Assembly: GCA_021325375.1 (NCBI GenBank)
Contig: JAJPHG010000025.1
Location: 1 to 64,000 of the forward strand
DNA length: 64,000 bases
From: Alphaproteobacteria bacterium
GTDB taxonomy: Bacteria; Pseudomonadota; Alphaproteobacteria; Micropepsales; Micropepsaceae
Reading direction: 5' to 3'
The translations under genes were made by a program, and so were the position numbers. Shown one piece after another: positions 8,730-17,064 of the stretch; position 1 is the first letter of the stretch, and every line of letters begins with the position of its first letter. The notes beneath the pieces were generated by a model. That model worked only from the letters and a program-made list of their open reading frames with translations. It had not been told where the DNA came from and searched no databases.

Positions 8730-10787
8730 TTGTCCGTCAGGACTGACATCTTCAAGCCCGCGACGAAGCCGCATTGGGTCAGCCAGCGCGAGCGTGCCGC
8801 CATGCGCGAGGCGCTGATCGGGGTCGCGAAGGGCCTGGTCGCGCGCAACGGCGAGACGGCGCTCACCCTTGGGGCCGTGGCCGACGAGGCCGGCATGGCG
8901 CGGGCGACCGTCTATGGCTTCTTTTCCGGCCGCGGCGAGCTTCTGCGCGCCCTGGTGCCGGGCTCAGCGCCTGAACACGAGTCCGTCGCCGAAGCGCCTG
9001 GCCCCCAAGAGGACGAGGACCCATCGGCGGCGATCTGGGTGAACTATCAGCCCGATCTGTACGCGTTCCTTCCGGAAAGCGCTCCCGCCGACGACGCGCA
9101 ACCAGCGCCAGCCCCCCAATCCGTGGCCGCCGAGGATGAGGGTTTGGAGGACTGGATCGTCTACGAAGCGGCGGCGCCTGCCGAAGAGGCCCGAGCCGCC
9201 GTTGAAGAGCCCGTGCCCGAGGCTCCTGTTGCGGCCGAGGCGTTGGAGGCCAAGCCCGACGAGCCGGCCGAGGAGCCCCAAGAGGCAGCCGCCGATCCAG
9301 CGCCCGCAAGCGAGCCTGCGACGCAGGACGTCCTCGAAGCTGCGCAGCAGGTCGTGGAAGAGGAACCGGCCGCGGCCGAACGATCCGAGGCGTCTGCCGA
9401 AGATCCGCGCGACGTCCTGGCCGAGCAGGGTGAGCGCCGGCGCCAGCACGCGGCCCATCTGGAAGAGATCGCCAAGCGGCTGATCCTGCCCGAGAGCGCG
9501 ATCCGGGACGGCACCGACGCCGTCATCGCGCGGCTGGACACGCGCATCCGCGTGCTCGAGAAATCCATCTCCGGGCTGGAGACGCGCCAGGCCGCGAACG
9601 AGACCGAGGCGGTGCGCCGGTTGAAGCCGGTGAGCGGCGAGATCGAACAGCTCCAGGCGCGCGCCGACGGCGCCGACGCGCGGCAGATGAAGACCGTCTC
9701 CGAGCTTCGCCTGAGCATCCATCAGCTCGAGACGCGCATGGAAGCGCTGGAGGCGCCGCAGCGCGGTGCGGTCTCCGGTGCGCTCGCCTGGGCCGAGCCC
9801 GTGGCGCCGGCCGAGCAGCACCAGCCCGAAATTTCCGCGGTCGAATTGCCCGCGCCTGAAATACCCGATGTCGCGCAGAGCGAAGAGCCTTCCGACGACT
9901 CGCCGCTTTCCGAAAACACCAAGCATGCCTATCTCACGGCCGTGCGCGGCATCGCCAAGGAAGGTGCGCGTCAGGCCGCGGAACGCGAAGCGGAGTTCGA
10001 GGAAGAGCGTGCGCGCCGCCGCCGCCGCGTGATGGCCGCGGCCGTCGTCGCGATCATCAGCCTCGGAGCCGCCGGCGCGCTGTTCATTTTCCACCCCGGT
10101 TCGCATGGCGTAAGCCAGGCCCAGTCCAAGCCCGCGCCGGCTGCCTCGCCGGCGCGCCCCACGCTTGCGCCGCTCGACCGTTTGAGCGCGCTGGCCGAGA
10201 AAGGCAACGCATCGGCGGAGCTTCTGATCGGCCTCAAATATCTCGAAGGCGGGCACGACGACGCGCTTGCGGCGCATTGGCTCGGGCGCGCCGCCGATCA
10301 CGGCAATGCGGTCGCCCAGAACGCGCTCGGCGCGTTGTATCAGAGCGGACGCGGCGTCCATGCCGATCCGGCGAAAGCGACGCAGCTTTATCTGGCCTCG
10401 GCCGCCCAGGGCAACCGCCATGCGATGAGCAATCTCGCCGTCCTCTATGCCGGCGCCGACGAGGGCATGAAGGATTTCAGCGAGGCGTCGCGCTGGTTCG
10501 AGCGCTCGGCGAGCCTTGGCTATGTCGACGCGCAGTTCAATCTCGCCGTCCTCTACGAGCGCGGCGACGGCGTGCCGCAAAGCCTGCTCGATGCGTACAA
10601 ATGGTATGGGATCGCGGCCGCGTCGGGCGACGCGATCGCCAAGACGCGCACTGAGGCGATCGCGACCCAACTCTCGTCCGAGGAATTGTCCGCCGCACAG
10701 AAGGCCGTTGCCGAGTTCAAGCCGCAGAAGCTGAACAAGCAGGCGAACGACGTCCCCTCGATGCCGCAAGTCCTGGCGGCGAAATAG
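8730..10787 (+). CDS. TetR-type HTH / coiled coil / membrane segment / Sel1-repeat fusion protein
   Basis: About 685 residues. From the N-terminus: a TetR-like helix-turn-helix (MREALIGVAKGLVARNGE ... EAGMARATVYGFFSGRGELL, residues about 28-72); an acidic Glu/Pro/Ala linker (75-230); heptad-rich coiled coil (about 245-350); a basic stretch RARRRRRVMAAA leading into one membrane segment (about 432-455); then three or four Sel1/TPR-like repeats (SAELLIGLKYLEGG, AQNALGALYQSGRGV, AMSNLAVLYAG, AQFNLAVLYERGDGV). The topology predicts DNA-binding in the cytoplasm and Sel1 repeats in the periplasm. The start is uncertain: TTG at 8730 is the best in-frame choice that keeps the whole HTH; ATG 8811 would clip it. 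The frame remains open far upstream but there overlaps other genes. Confidence 0.75.
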   Translation: MSVRTDIFKPATKPHWVSQRERAAMREALIGVAKGLVARNGETALTLGAVADEAGMARATVYGFFSGRGELLRALVPGSAPEHESVAEAPGPQEDEDPSAAIWVNYQPDLYAFLPESAPADDAQPAPAPQSVAAEDEGLEDWIVYEAAAPAEEARAAVEEPVPEAPVAAEALEAKPDEPAEEPQEAAADPAPASEPATQDVLEAAQQVVEEEPAAAERSEASAEDPRDVLAEQGERRRQHAAHLEEIAKRLILPESAIRDGTDAVIARLDTRIRVLEKSISGLETRQAANETEAVRRLKPVSGEIEQLQARADGADARQMKTVSELRLSIHQLETRMEALEAPQRGAVSGALAWAEPVAPAEQHQPEISAVELPAPEIPDVAQSEEPSDDSPLSENTKHAYLTAVRGIAKEGARQAAEREAEFEEERARRRRRVMAAAVVAIISLGAAGALFIFHPGSHGVSQAQSKPAPAASPARPTLAPLDRLSALAEKGNASAELLIGLKYLEGGHDDALAAHWLGRAADHGNAVAQNALGALYQSGRGVHADPAKATQLYLASAAQGNRHAMSNLAVLYAGADEGMKDFSEASRWFERSASLGYVDAQFNLAVLYERGDGVPQSLLDAYKWYGIAAASGDAIAKTRTEAIATQLSSEELSAAQKAVAEFKPQKLNKQANDVPSMPQVLAAK

Positions 10788-11318
10788 TCACTTCGGCTGC
10801 GACAGGCCCCAGCGCTGGAACGAGGCGGTGCAATTGGGCGGCAGCGTCCAGTCCACCCTGTCTGCGTCCTTGGGCATGCCCTTGAAGCCCGGATTGAGCA
10901 TCGATTGCGAGGCGCGGATGCCCGTCGGCCAGCGCGACTTGATGAAGGCGAGAACGGCGAGGATGTCGTCGTCGCCGAGCGATTTGTCAAAGGCGGGCAT
11001 GTAGGAGACGACGTCCTTCGGCGCTTGCGGGAAGCGGCCGTCCTTGGTCATCGCGAACAGGTCGTCGTCGGAATGCTGCCAGGTGTGGCCGGTCGAATCG
11101 TGCGGCGGCGCGCGGCGGCCGAGATACTGGTCGCGCAATTGCCACAGCGCCTGGCCTTCGAGCCTGCGGCCGTGACAGCCCGCGCAGCGCTGGCTGTAGA
11201 TGTCGAGGCCATGCATCACCAGCGTCTCGTTGTCGGCATCGGCGAAATGCGCGGGCTCGGCGGCGCGCGCGCCAGCCGCGAAGGCGAAACAGGCGGCGAT
11301 GAGGGCGAGCCGCCTCAC
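10788..11318 (-). CDS. Secreted monohaem cytochrome c
   Basis: The 176-residue protein has a signal peptide (MRRLALIAACFAFAAGARA) and one haem-binding CAGCH (about residue 46) in YSQRCAGCHGRRLEG, with a plausible axial Met in VVSYMPAFDKSL. It is the last gene of a minus-strand unit with SCO1 and two multicopper oxidases; its start overlaps the SCO1 stop by 4 bases. It may carry electrons to or from the oxidases. The tail beyond residue 135 has no known domain. Confidence 0.87.
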   Translation of the reverse strand: MRRLALIAACFAFAAGARAAEPAHFADADNETLVMHGLDIYSQRCAGCHGRRLEGQALWQLRDQYLGRRAPPHDSTGHTWQHSDDDLFAMTKDGRFPQAPKDVVSYMPAFDKSLGDDDILAVLAFIKSRWPTGIRASQSMLNPGFKGMPKDADRVDWTLPPNCTASFQRWGLSQPK

Positions 11319-11878
11319 TTGACGAGCTTCTTGAGGTCGGAGGCCAACGGATGGCCTGGCAGGTCGCCGGTGAGCAGCTCGACGAACTTCCCCTTGGGAT
11401 CGATCACGTAGATGTAGGAGCTGTGGTCGACGGTGTATTGGCCGTTGCCCAGCGCGCGCGGACGATAATAGGCATGGAACGATTTCGCCGCGTCCTCGAT
11501 GTCCTCGGGATCGCCGATGAGGCCGATGATCCTGGGATCGAACGCCTTCATGTAGTCGCGCATCACCGGCTCCTTGTCGCGCGCCGGGTCGAGGGTGATG
11601 AACACGGGCTGGAACTTGTCCGCCTTGGGGCCGAGCTCGGTGAGCGCAGCGCCGATCTGCGACAGCGTGGTGGGACAGACGTCGGGACAGAAGGTGTAGC
11701 CGAAATAGACGACGAGGTACTTGCCGCGATAGTCGGTGTCGCTGACCGTCTTGCCGTCCAGCGTCTGCAGCGTGAAATGGCCGTTCACGGGTGGTGGCGG
11801 CGTGTCGTCGGCGCGTGCGGCGGATACCGCCAGCAACAGCGCGAACGCCGCGGCAAGTGGCCGGCTCAGGTTACGCAT
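11315..11878 (-). CDS. SCO1/SenC-type copper chaperone
   Basis: This 187-residue thioredoxin-fold protein has an N-terminal signal (MRNLSRPLAAAFALLLAVSA), the copper-binding CPDVCPTT (about residues 76-83) and a distal His in VDHSSYIYVID. These are the three Cu ligands of SCO1. SCO proteins deliver copper to cytochrome oxidase or, as the context suggests here, to periplasmic copper enzymes. Seven bases separate it from the upstream multicopper oxidase stop, and its stop overlaps the cytochrome c start. Confidence 0.92.
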   Translation of the reverse strand: MRNLSRPLAAAFALLLAVSAARADDTPPPPVNGHFTLQTLDGKTVSDTDYRGKYLVVYFGYTFCPDVCPTTLSQIGAALTELGPKADKFQPVFITLDPARDKEPVMRDYMKAFDPRIIGLIGDPEDIEDAAKSFHAYYRPRALGNGQYTVDHSSYIYVIDPKGKFVELLTGDLPGHPLASDLKKLVK

Positions 11879-11885
11879 GTCACAC

Positions 11886-13532
11886 TCACTTCTTCGGCAG
11901 CACCCGGATGATCGCCATCATGCCCGCGTCCTCGTGCTGGAGGATATGGCAATGATAGACGAAATCGCCGGCCACGGGACCGCGAAAATCCATCCTGACC
12001 TTGATGCTCGGGAACGGTCCCACCTGGTCCCAATAGGGAACCTGGAACGTGTCGTAGAACTGGCGCTGCTCGGGCGGCACGGGCACGCCGTTGATCGCGA
12101 GCAGCAGGAAGTGGATCTGATGCATGTGGAACTCATGCACCTCCGGCGCCTGGTTCTCGATCGTCCAGTCCTCGACCGCACCTTGGGTCGTGATGACCGC
12201 GGGCGGATTGTTGGGATCGTAGGGGACGGGCTTCTGGCCCTTCACCGTGATGAAGAAGTTCACGCGCTGGCCGCCGCGCCCGATGCCGCCACCGCGCACA
12301 TGGCCGAAGCTCTCGGAGAAATAGAGCTTGCGGTGCGCGGTCGGCTTGATCTTGTCGAGATCGGCGAAGCGCTGGGCGTTGGCGGGCCCCTTCGGCGCCT
12401 GGGTGACGGGCAGGCCGAGCGGATCGGTGGTGAGCTCGATATTGGCGAGCGGCCTGAACGGCAGCGAGTCGCCGAGCGGGCCCGTGTCGATGGTCTCAGT
12501 CGAGAACTGTGCGTTCTTCACCGATGCGTCGGGCGCGGTGACGATGAACTCGGCGCGGCCTGCGGGCGGGATGAGGATGTCGTTCTCGGTGATGATCGTG
12601 CCTTGATGCTTGCCGTCCTGCGAGCCGGTGGGCACGCCGTCGAAGGCCACGACCTGAAGCGGCTGCTGCACCGTGTCGTATTTGAGCTGGATATCGAGGA
12701 TGGAGTTGGCCGAGGCGTTGACGACGCGCCAGAACTCCTTCTCGCCCGCATGCATCTTCAGGACGGCGGGCGTCTCGACCGGATATTCGACCGGCACGTA
12801 GTTGGTCGAGATGTCCCAGAAGGGCTCGACGACCGGGTGCGTCGTGCCGATCGCGGGGCCGCTGCTGGCCACCGCCAGATCGCGGATGACGAGGATGCGC
12901 TGGGGAAGGCCCACCACTGCCGGCTGGATCGCCTCGATGCCTTCCACCTCGATCGCGCCGGACGCGCCGCCCGTCACCGCCGCCGACGAGATGCCGTGGA
13001 CGTGCGGATGGTACCAGTACATCCCCGGCGGCTCGTCCTTCGGGATGTCGACCTCATAGCGGAACGTCTCGCCCGAATTGATGAGGGTGCGGATCACCTC
13101 GTCGCTGTGGCAGGCGGGAAGCGTGTTGGTGCCGTGGAAATGCACGTTGACCGAGGTCGAGGTCATGTTCGCATCGCCGCAGACGTCGGTCGAGTTCGAC
13201 ACCACCTCGGTCTTTCCCGGGTCGGCCGGCACCATGTTGGTGACGTTGAGGACGATCTTGTCGCCGGGATACACATGCAGCGTCGGCGATTGCAGGCCGT
13301 GATCGGTGACGAAGCAGAAGAGCGTGCGGCCCTTGTCGTCGACGGATGTGAAGTAGTTGAAGTCGAGGCGCACCGCGCCGTTCTTGGAATAGACGTCCGG
13401 CGGCGGCTGGACGACGCTGCCGGTCTCGGGCCGCGGACATCCGCCGCTCGCGCCGGCAAGCGCGTGAGCGGGCATCAGGAGCGCCGCCGCCAACGCAAGC
13501 AGCACGCCTCTTAAGATCATCGGCATACGCAC
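11886..13532 (-). CDS. Secreted multicopper oxidase (copy 1)
   Basis: This 548-residue protein has a signal peptide. All four copper-ligand blocks are visible: HFHGTN (type 2/3), WYHPHVHG, HEFHMHQIHF (type 1/3), and HCHILQHEDAGMM with a Met axial ligand. Such laccase-like enzymes oxidise phenols or metal ions and reduce oxygen to water in the periplasm. It is a close paralogue of the gene upstream; both share the N-terminal pattern CPRP...NYFTSVDD.GRTLFCFVT. A GTG at 13532, eight bases after aaagg, is a plausible start; ATGs at 13526 and 13520 are alternatives. Confidence 0.92.
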   Translation of the reverse strand: MRMPMILRGVLLALAAALLMPAHALAGASGGCPRPETGSVVQPPPDVYSKNGAVRLDFNYFTSVDDKGRTLFCFVTDHGLQSPTLHVYPGDKIVLNVTNMVPADPGKTEVVSNSTDVCGDANMTSTSVNVHFHGTNTLPACHSDEVIRTLINSGETFRYEVDIPKDEPPGMYWYHPHVHGISSAAVTGGASGAIEVEGIEAIQPAVVGLPQRILVIRDLAVASSGPAIGTTHPVVEPFWDISTNYVPVEYPVETPAVLKMHAGEKEFWRVVNASANSILDIQLKYDTVQQPLQVVAFDGVPTGSQDGKHQGTIITENDILIPPAGRAEFIVTAPDASVKNAQFSTETIDTGPLGDSLPFRPLANIELTTDPLGLPVTQAPKGPANAQRFADLDKIKPTAHRKLYFSESFGHVRGGGIGRGGQRVNFFITVKGQKPVPYDPNNPPAVITTQGAVEDWTIENQAPEVHEFHMHQIHFLLLAINGVPVPPEQRQFYDTFQVPYWDQVGPFPSIKVRMDFRGPVAGDFVYHCHILQHEDAGMMAIIRVLPKK

Positions 13533-13536
13533 GGTA

Positions 13537-15183
13537 TCAGCCTTTCGTGGGATTCCTGGGCAGCACGCGGATGATCGCCATCATGCCGCCGTCCTCGTGG
13601 TCGAGGATGTGGCAGTGGTAGACGAAGTCGCCCACGACCGCGCCGCGGAAATCCATCTTCACTTTGATGTAGGGGAAGGCGTGCTTGCCGTCCCAGTACG
13701 GCACCTGGAACGTGTCGTAGAACTGCTGCTGGTCCAGCGGGATCTTCACGCCGCTCACCTCCTGCACCAGGAAATGGATCTGATGCATGTGGAACTCGTG
13801 CACCTCGGGCGAGCGGTTCTGGATCTTCCATTCCTCGACCGCGCCCCGCGTGGTGATGATCGCGGGCGGCTCGTTGGGGTCGAAGAGTTCGCGCAGCTGG
13901 CCGTCGACGGTGATGTAGAACGCGACCGGCTCGACGACGCGGCCTTTGCCGTCACGGGGAATGATGGCGGGCGTCTCGGAGAAATAGAGGAGACGCCTGG
14001 CGGTGACCTTCGCGGCCTTCAGGTCCTCGAAGCGCTGCTTGTTCGGCGGGCCGTTGGGCTTGGGCACACGCGGCAGATGGACCGGGGCACTGCTCACCAG
14101 GATCTGCGCCAGCGGGCGGGTGGGATTGGAGTCCGCCGCAGGTCCGCCTTCGATGTTCTCGGTCTCGAACACGGCGCTCTTCACGTCGGGCCCGGGCGGG
14201 TTCACGATGAACTCGACGCGGCTTGCGGGCGGCAGAAGCATGCCCGTCTGCGTCACGAGCACGCCCTGGCGCGTGCCGTCCTGCGAGCCCGCCGGCACGC
14301 CGTCATAGCCCACGATCTGCACCGGCTGGTCGACGCCGTCATATTTGACGCGCAGGTCCATGATCGTGTTCGCGGCCGCGTTGGCGACGCGCCAGAACTC
14401 CGGCTGCCCCGCCTGCATGGTGATGGTCGCGGGCGTGTAGGCGGGGAACGGGACGGTCACGTAATTGACCGAGACGTCCCAGTTGGGAACCTGCTTCAAA
14501 TCGGTCAGATGGAGCACGTCGCCGATCCTGGGCTCGTCGCGCAGAACGACGAAGCGCTCGGGCAGGCCCGCCACCGCCGGCTGGATGTTGGCGATGCCTT
14601 GGACCTCGATGACGCCGGTGCCGCCGCCCTGCACCGCGACCGACGAGAGGCCGTGGACGTGGGGGTGATACCAGTAAAGCCCCGGCGGCTCGTTCGGAGG
14701 AACGCGGAAATGGTAGTCGAAGGTCTTGCCGGAATTGACGAGGGTGTGGATGACCTCGTCGCCATGGCATCCCGGCGTCACGTTCATGCCGTGGAAGTGC
14801 ATGTTGACCGAGGTGTCGGTCATCGTCCTGCTGCCGCAGACCACCGTGTCGTTGCTGACGACGTCCGAGCGGCCGCCCGGGCTCGCGGGGATCATGTTGG
14901 TGAGATGGATCTTGATCTGGTCGCCGGGATTGACGTGCAGCGTCGGCGAGAGCTTTCCGTCGGGCGTGACGAAGCAGAACAGCGTGCGGCCCTCGTCGTC
15001 GACCGAGGTGAAATAGTTGAGCGCGGTCTCGAGCGTGCCGTTGGAGCTGAAGAGGTCGGGAGGCGGCGCGATCTCGCCGCCGATGGCGGGCCTCGGGCAA
15101 ACGCCGCCGTTCGCGAGGGCGTGGCCGGGCACAAGCGCCGTGCAGCATAGCGCGAGCAAAGCCCCGAAAATCATGGACTTCAT
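13537..15183 (-). CDS. Secreted multicopper oxidase (copy 2)
   Basis: This 548-residue protein has a signal peptide (MKSMIFGALLALCCTALVPG). Its copper blocks are HFHGMN, WYHPHVHG, HEFHMHQIHF and HCHILDHEDGGMM. It is first in a four-gene minus-strand unit (oxidase, oxidase, SCO1, cytochrome c), 4 bases from copy 1. I chose ATG 15183, preceded by ggggag; the frame extends to 15231 without a better start. The tandem pair probably arose by duplication, since nearly every structural motif is shared. Substrate and metal range are unknown. Confidence 0.92.
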   Translation of the reverse strand: MKSMIFGALLALCCTALVPGHALANGGVCPRPAIGGEIAPPPDLFSSNGTLETALNYFTSVDDEGRTLFCFVTPDGKLSPTLHVNPGDQIKIHLTNMIPASPGGRSDVVSNDTVVCGSRTMTDTSVNMHFHGMNVTPGCHGDEVIHTLVNSGKTFDYHFRVPPNEPPGLYWYHPHVHGLSSVAVQGGGTGVIEVQGIANIQPAVAGLPERFVVLRDEPRIGDVLHLTDLKQVPNWDVSVNYVTVPFPAYTPATITMQAGQPEFWRVANAAANTIMDLRVKYDGVDQPVQIVGYDGVPAGSQDGTRQGVLVTQTGMLLPPASRVEFIVNPPGPDVKSAVFETENIEGGPAADSNPTRPLAQILVSSAPVHLPRVPKPNGPPNKQRFEDLKAAKVTARRLLYFSETPAIIPRDGKGRVVEPVAFYITVDGQLRELFDPNEPPAIITTRGAVEEWKIQNRSPEVHEFHMHQIHFLVQEVSGVKIPLDQQQFYDTFQVPYWDGKHAFPYIKVKMDFRGAVVGDFVYHCHILDHEDGGMMAIIRVLPRNPTKG

Positions 15184-15439
15184 GGCGAACTCCCCGTCGA
15201 TGGACGCTCTTTTCCGACGCACTCGCCGCACCGTGTCGGGCGCAGGGCCGGTCGTCCAGCTAGCTTACATAATTGCGAATTAGTCTCAACAGGTAAATTA
15301 CCGCGTTTTCATAAGCTCTTGCGGGGAAGCCGAGGAACCCTGGGCCCCAGGGACGGAAAAAAGCGGCCTCGCACGTTTGTCTTGGATCGATCGTGCGCGG
15401 CGGGGTAGTTAGCCCTCGCGACCTTCAAGGGGGCTTGGA

Positions 15440-16633
15440 TTGCAGCAGGAGAACGACACCCAATCTTCCAAGCGGCTGGCGCGGAAGGCCGAGCACCGGC
15501 CGACCGTGCGCCAATGGGCCTATCTGATCCTGGAGGAAGGCCACACCGAAGGCGGCATCAGCCGCGTGGTGGAGATGTTCCTGATCTTCCTGATCGTGAG
15601 CAACACGATCGCGGTGATCCTGGAGACGGTGCCGGAGCTCTACAATCCCTATCGCGCGTTCTTCTCCGCCTTCGAGCAGGTGACGGTCTACATCTTCGCC
15701 GTCGAGTATTTCTTCCGCGTGTGGTCCTCGGTCGAGGATCCGCGCATCGGCGACGGAAAGCCGTGGAGCGGCAGGCTGCGCTTCGCGATGCGCCCGATGA
15801 TGATCGTCGATTTCCTCTCCTTCGCGCCCTACTTCCTCGCGCTCGCCTTCGGCGGTGCGGTCGATCTGCGCGCGCTGCGCGTGCTGAGGCTTTTGCGCCT
15901 GCTCAAGATCGCGCGCTATTCGCAGGCGATGCCGGCGCTGCTCGGCGTGCTCTATGCCGAGCGCCGCGCGCTGTTCGGCGCGTTCATCCTCCTCATCTTC
16001 ACGGTCTGCGTGACGGGAGAGGTGATGCATCTGATCGAGGGCTCGGCCCAGCCCAAGATCTTCGGCACGCTGCCGGGCGCGATGTATTGGGCGATCACCA
16101 CGCTCACCACGGTGGGCTATGGCGACGAGACGCCAATCACCTGGGCGGGAAAATTGTGGGCGGGCATCACGATGGTGACGGGGCTCGTGCTCTTCGCGCT
16201 GCCCGTCGGCATCATCGCCACGGGCTTCGTCAACGGGCTGCACAAGCGCGAATTCTCGATCACCTGGAGCATGGTCAAGCGCCAGCCGCTGTTCGACGGC
16301 TTCGAAGTGGATGCAATCCGCCAGATCCTCGACACGATGGGCGCCAGCGTCGTCCAGGACCACACCCGCATCGCCGTCTCGGGCCAGGGCGCGGACATGT
16401 TCTATCTGGTGATCTCCGGCCGCGCCCATGCCGAGGACGAGAACGGCTCATGGGATCTCGAGGCCGGCGACATCATCGGCGAGGAATCGCTGGGCGACGG
16501 GGGAACCTACAAGCGCACGGTGTGGGCGCGAACCGAGATGCGCATGATGAACCTGATGGGCGAGGACCTGCGGCGGCTCGCGCGCAAATATCCGCTGCTG
16601 GGGCAGAGAATCCGAAACGAAGTGCCCTGGTAG
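15440..16633 (+). CDS. Voltage-gated-type K+ channel with C-terminal cyclic-nucleotide-binding domain
   Basis: The 397-residue protein has six membrane segments (about residues 35-250). The S4 has spaced arginines (LRALRVLRLLRLLKIAR), and the K+ selectivity filter is TTLTTVGYGDETP. A cNMP-binding domain follows (about 290-395), with phosphate-cassette-like GDIIGEESLGDGG and KRTVWA. The layout matches the MloK1 type of cyclic-nucleotide-modulated channel, slightly longer. The start is TTG at 15440, with aaggggg about 8 bases upstream; the next in-frame ATG lies inside the first membrane region. It is divergent from the multicopper oxidase unit. Confidence 0.9.
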   Translation: MQQENDTQSSKRLARKAEHRPTVRQWAYLILEEGHTEGGISRVVEMFLIFLIVSNTIAVILETVPELYNPYRAFFSAFEQVTVYIFAVEYFFRVWSSVEDPRIGDGKPWSGRLRFAMRPMMIVDFLSFAPYFLALAFGGAVDLRALRVLRLLRLLKIARYSQAMPALLGVLYAERRALFGAFILLIFTVCVTGEVMHLIEGSAQPKIFGTLPGAMYWAITTLTTVGYGDETPITWAGKLWAGITMVTGLVLFALPVGIIATGFVNGLHKREFSITWSMVKRQPLFDGFEVDAIRQILDTMGASVVQDHTRIAVSGQGADMFYLVISGRAHAEDENGSWDLEAGDIIGEESLGDGGTYKRTVWARTEMRMMNLMGEDLRRLARKYPLLGQRIRNEVPW

Positions 16634-16660
16634 GGAGAAGGGGCCCGGTAAGGGAAATAA

Positions 16661-16684
16661 GTGGGGAGATTCTGTTGCCCAGCT
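16661..16684. repeat. ssrA: Direct-repeat copy of the tmRNA 3' end (copy 1)
   Basis: These 24 bases are identical to 16739-16762, 78 bases away, and similarity continues outward (gggaaataa against gggaatag). Copy 2 is the functional 3' end of the tmRNA gene; copy 1 lacks the other half of the terminal stem. A perfect hairpin, tggccggg/cccggcca (16689-16709), lies between them. Duplicated tmRNA ends are typical marks of past site-specific integration. Confidence 0.75.
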
Positions 16685-16730
16685 TCCATGGCCGGGCATG
16701 ACCCGGCCACCCAGAGAACGTTCGCGATGG

Positions 16731-17008
16731 GGGAATAGGTGGGGAGATTCTGTTGCCCAGCTCTCCCCGGGCTGCGCTTACCTATTAGGCAGCGAGGGCC
16801 ATTTCGTTATCGTTGGCACCTGTACGAGTAGTCCGATAACGGCGGAACAACACCGGGCAAAAGAACCACCTTTACACGTCCGTCGATCCTGTTTCGCCCC
16901 CACAGATGCCCTCCCGAAAAGGGCATTTGGTGGAGGCGCCGGGTACCGCCCCCGGGTCCGGTCCGCTTATTACGAGGCCGTTTATCGCCATAGTCCGGTT
17001 GCCCGGAC
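16731..17008 (-). ncRNA. ssrA: Two-piece, circularly permuted tmRNA
   Basis: On the minus strand the acceptor piece comes first: CGCCTCC-A-CCA (16938-16928) is its 3' end. A 26-base spacer forming a hairpin follows (16902-16927). The coding piece then starts at 16901 with GGGGGCG, which pairs fully with CGCCTCC to rebuild the acceptor stem, and continues with the tmRNA hallmark GGATCGACGG. The tag frame at 16817-16785 reads ANDNEMALAA, then TAA TAG. The 3' terminal stem is GGGGAGA/TCTCCCC. This permuted form is characteristic of Alphaproteobacteria. Ends are approximate. Confidence 0.95.
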
Positions 17009-17014
17009 GTCCCT

Positions 17015-17043
17015 AATATAGGCGCTACGGGTTAAAATACCAA
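17015..17043 (-). promoter_or_regulatory. Promoter of the tmRNA gene
   Basis: On the minus strand TTGGTA (17043-17038) and TATATT (17020-17015) are spaced exactly 17 bases. This places the start of transcription near 17008, at the 5' end of the acceptor piece. The promoter lies in the short gap to the divergent thyA. Confidence 0.7.
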
Positions 17044-17064
17044 GGAATCACCGAAGTCTGCCCC

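Noticed and set aside
11736..15150. Two plus-strand frames of over 500 codons opposite the multicopper oxidases
   Set aside because: Both are antisense shadows of genes with complete copper-ligand motifs.
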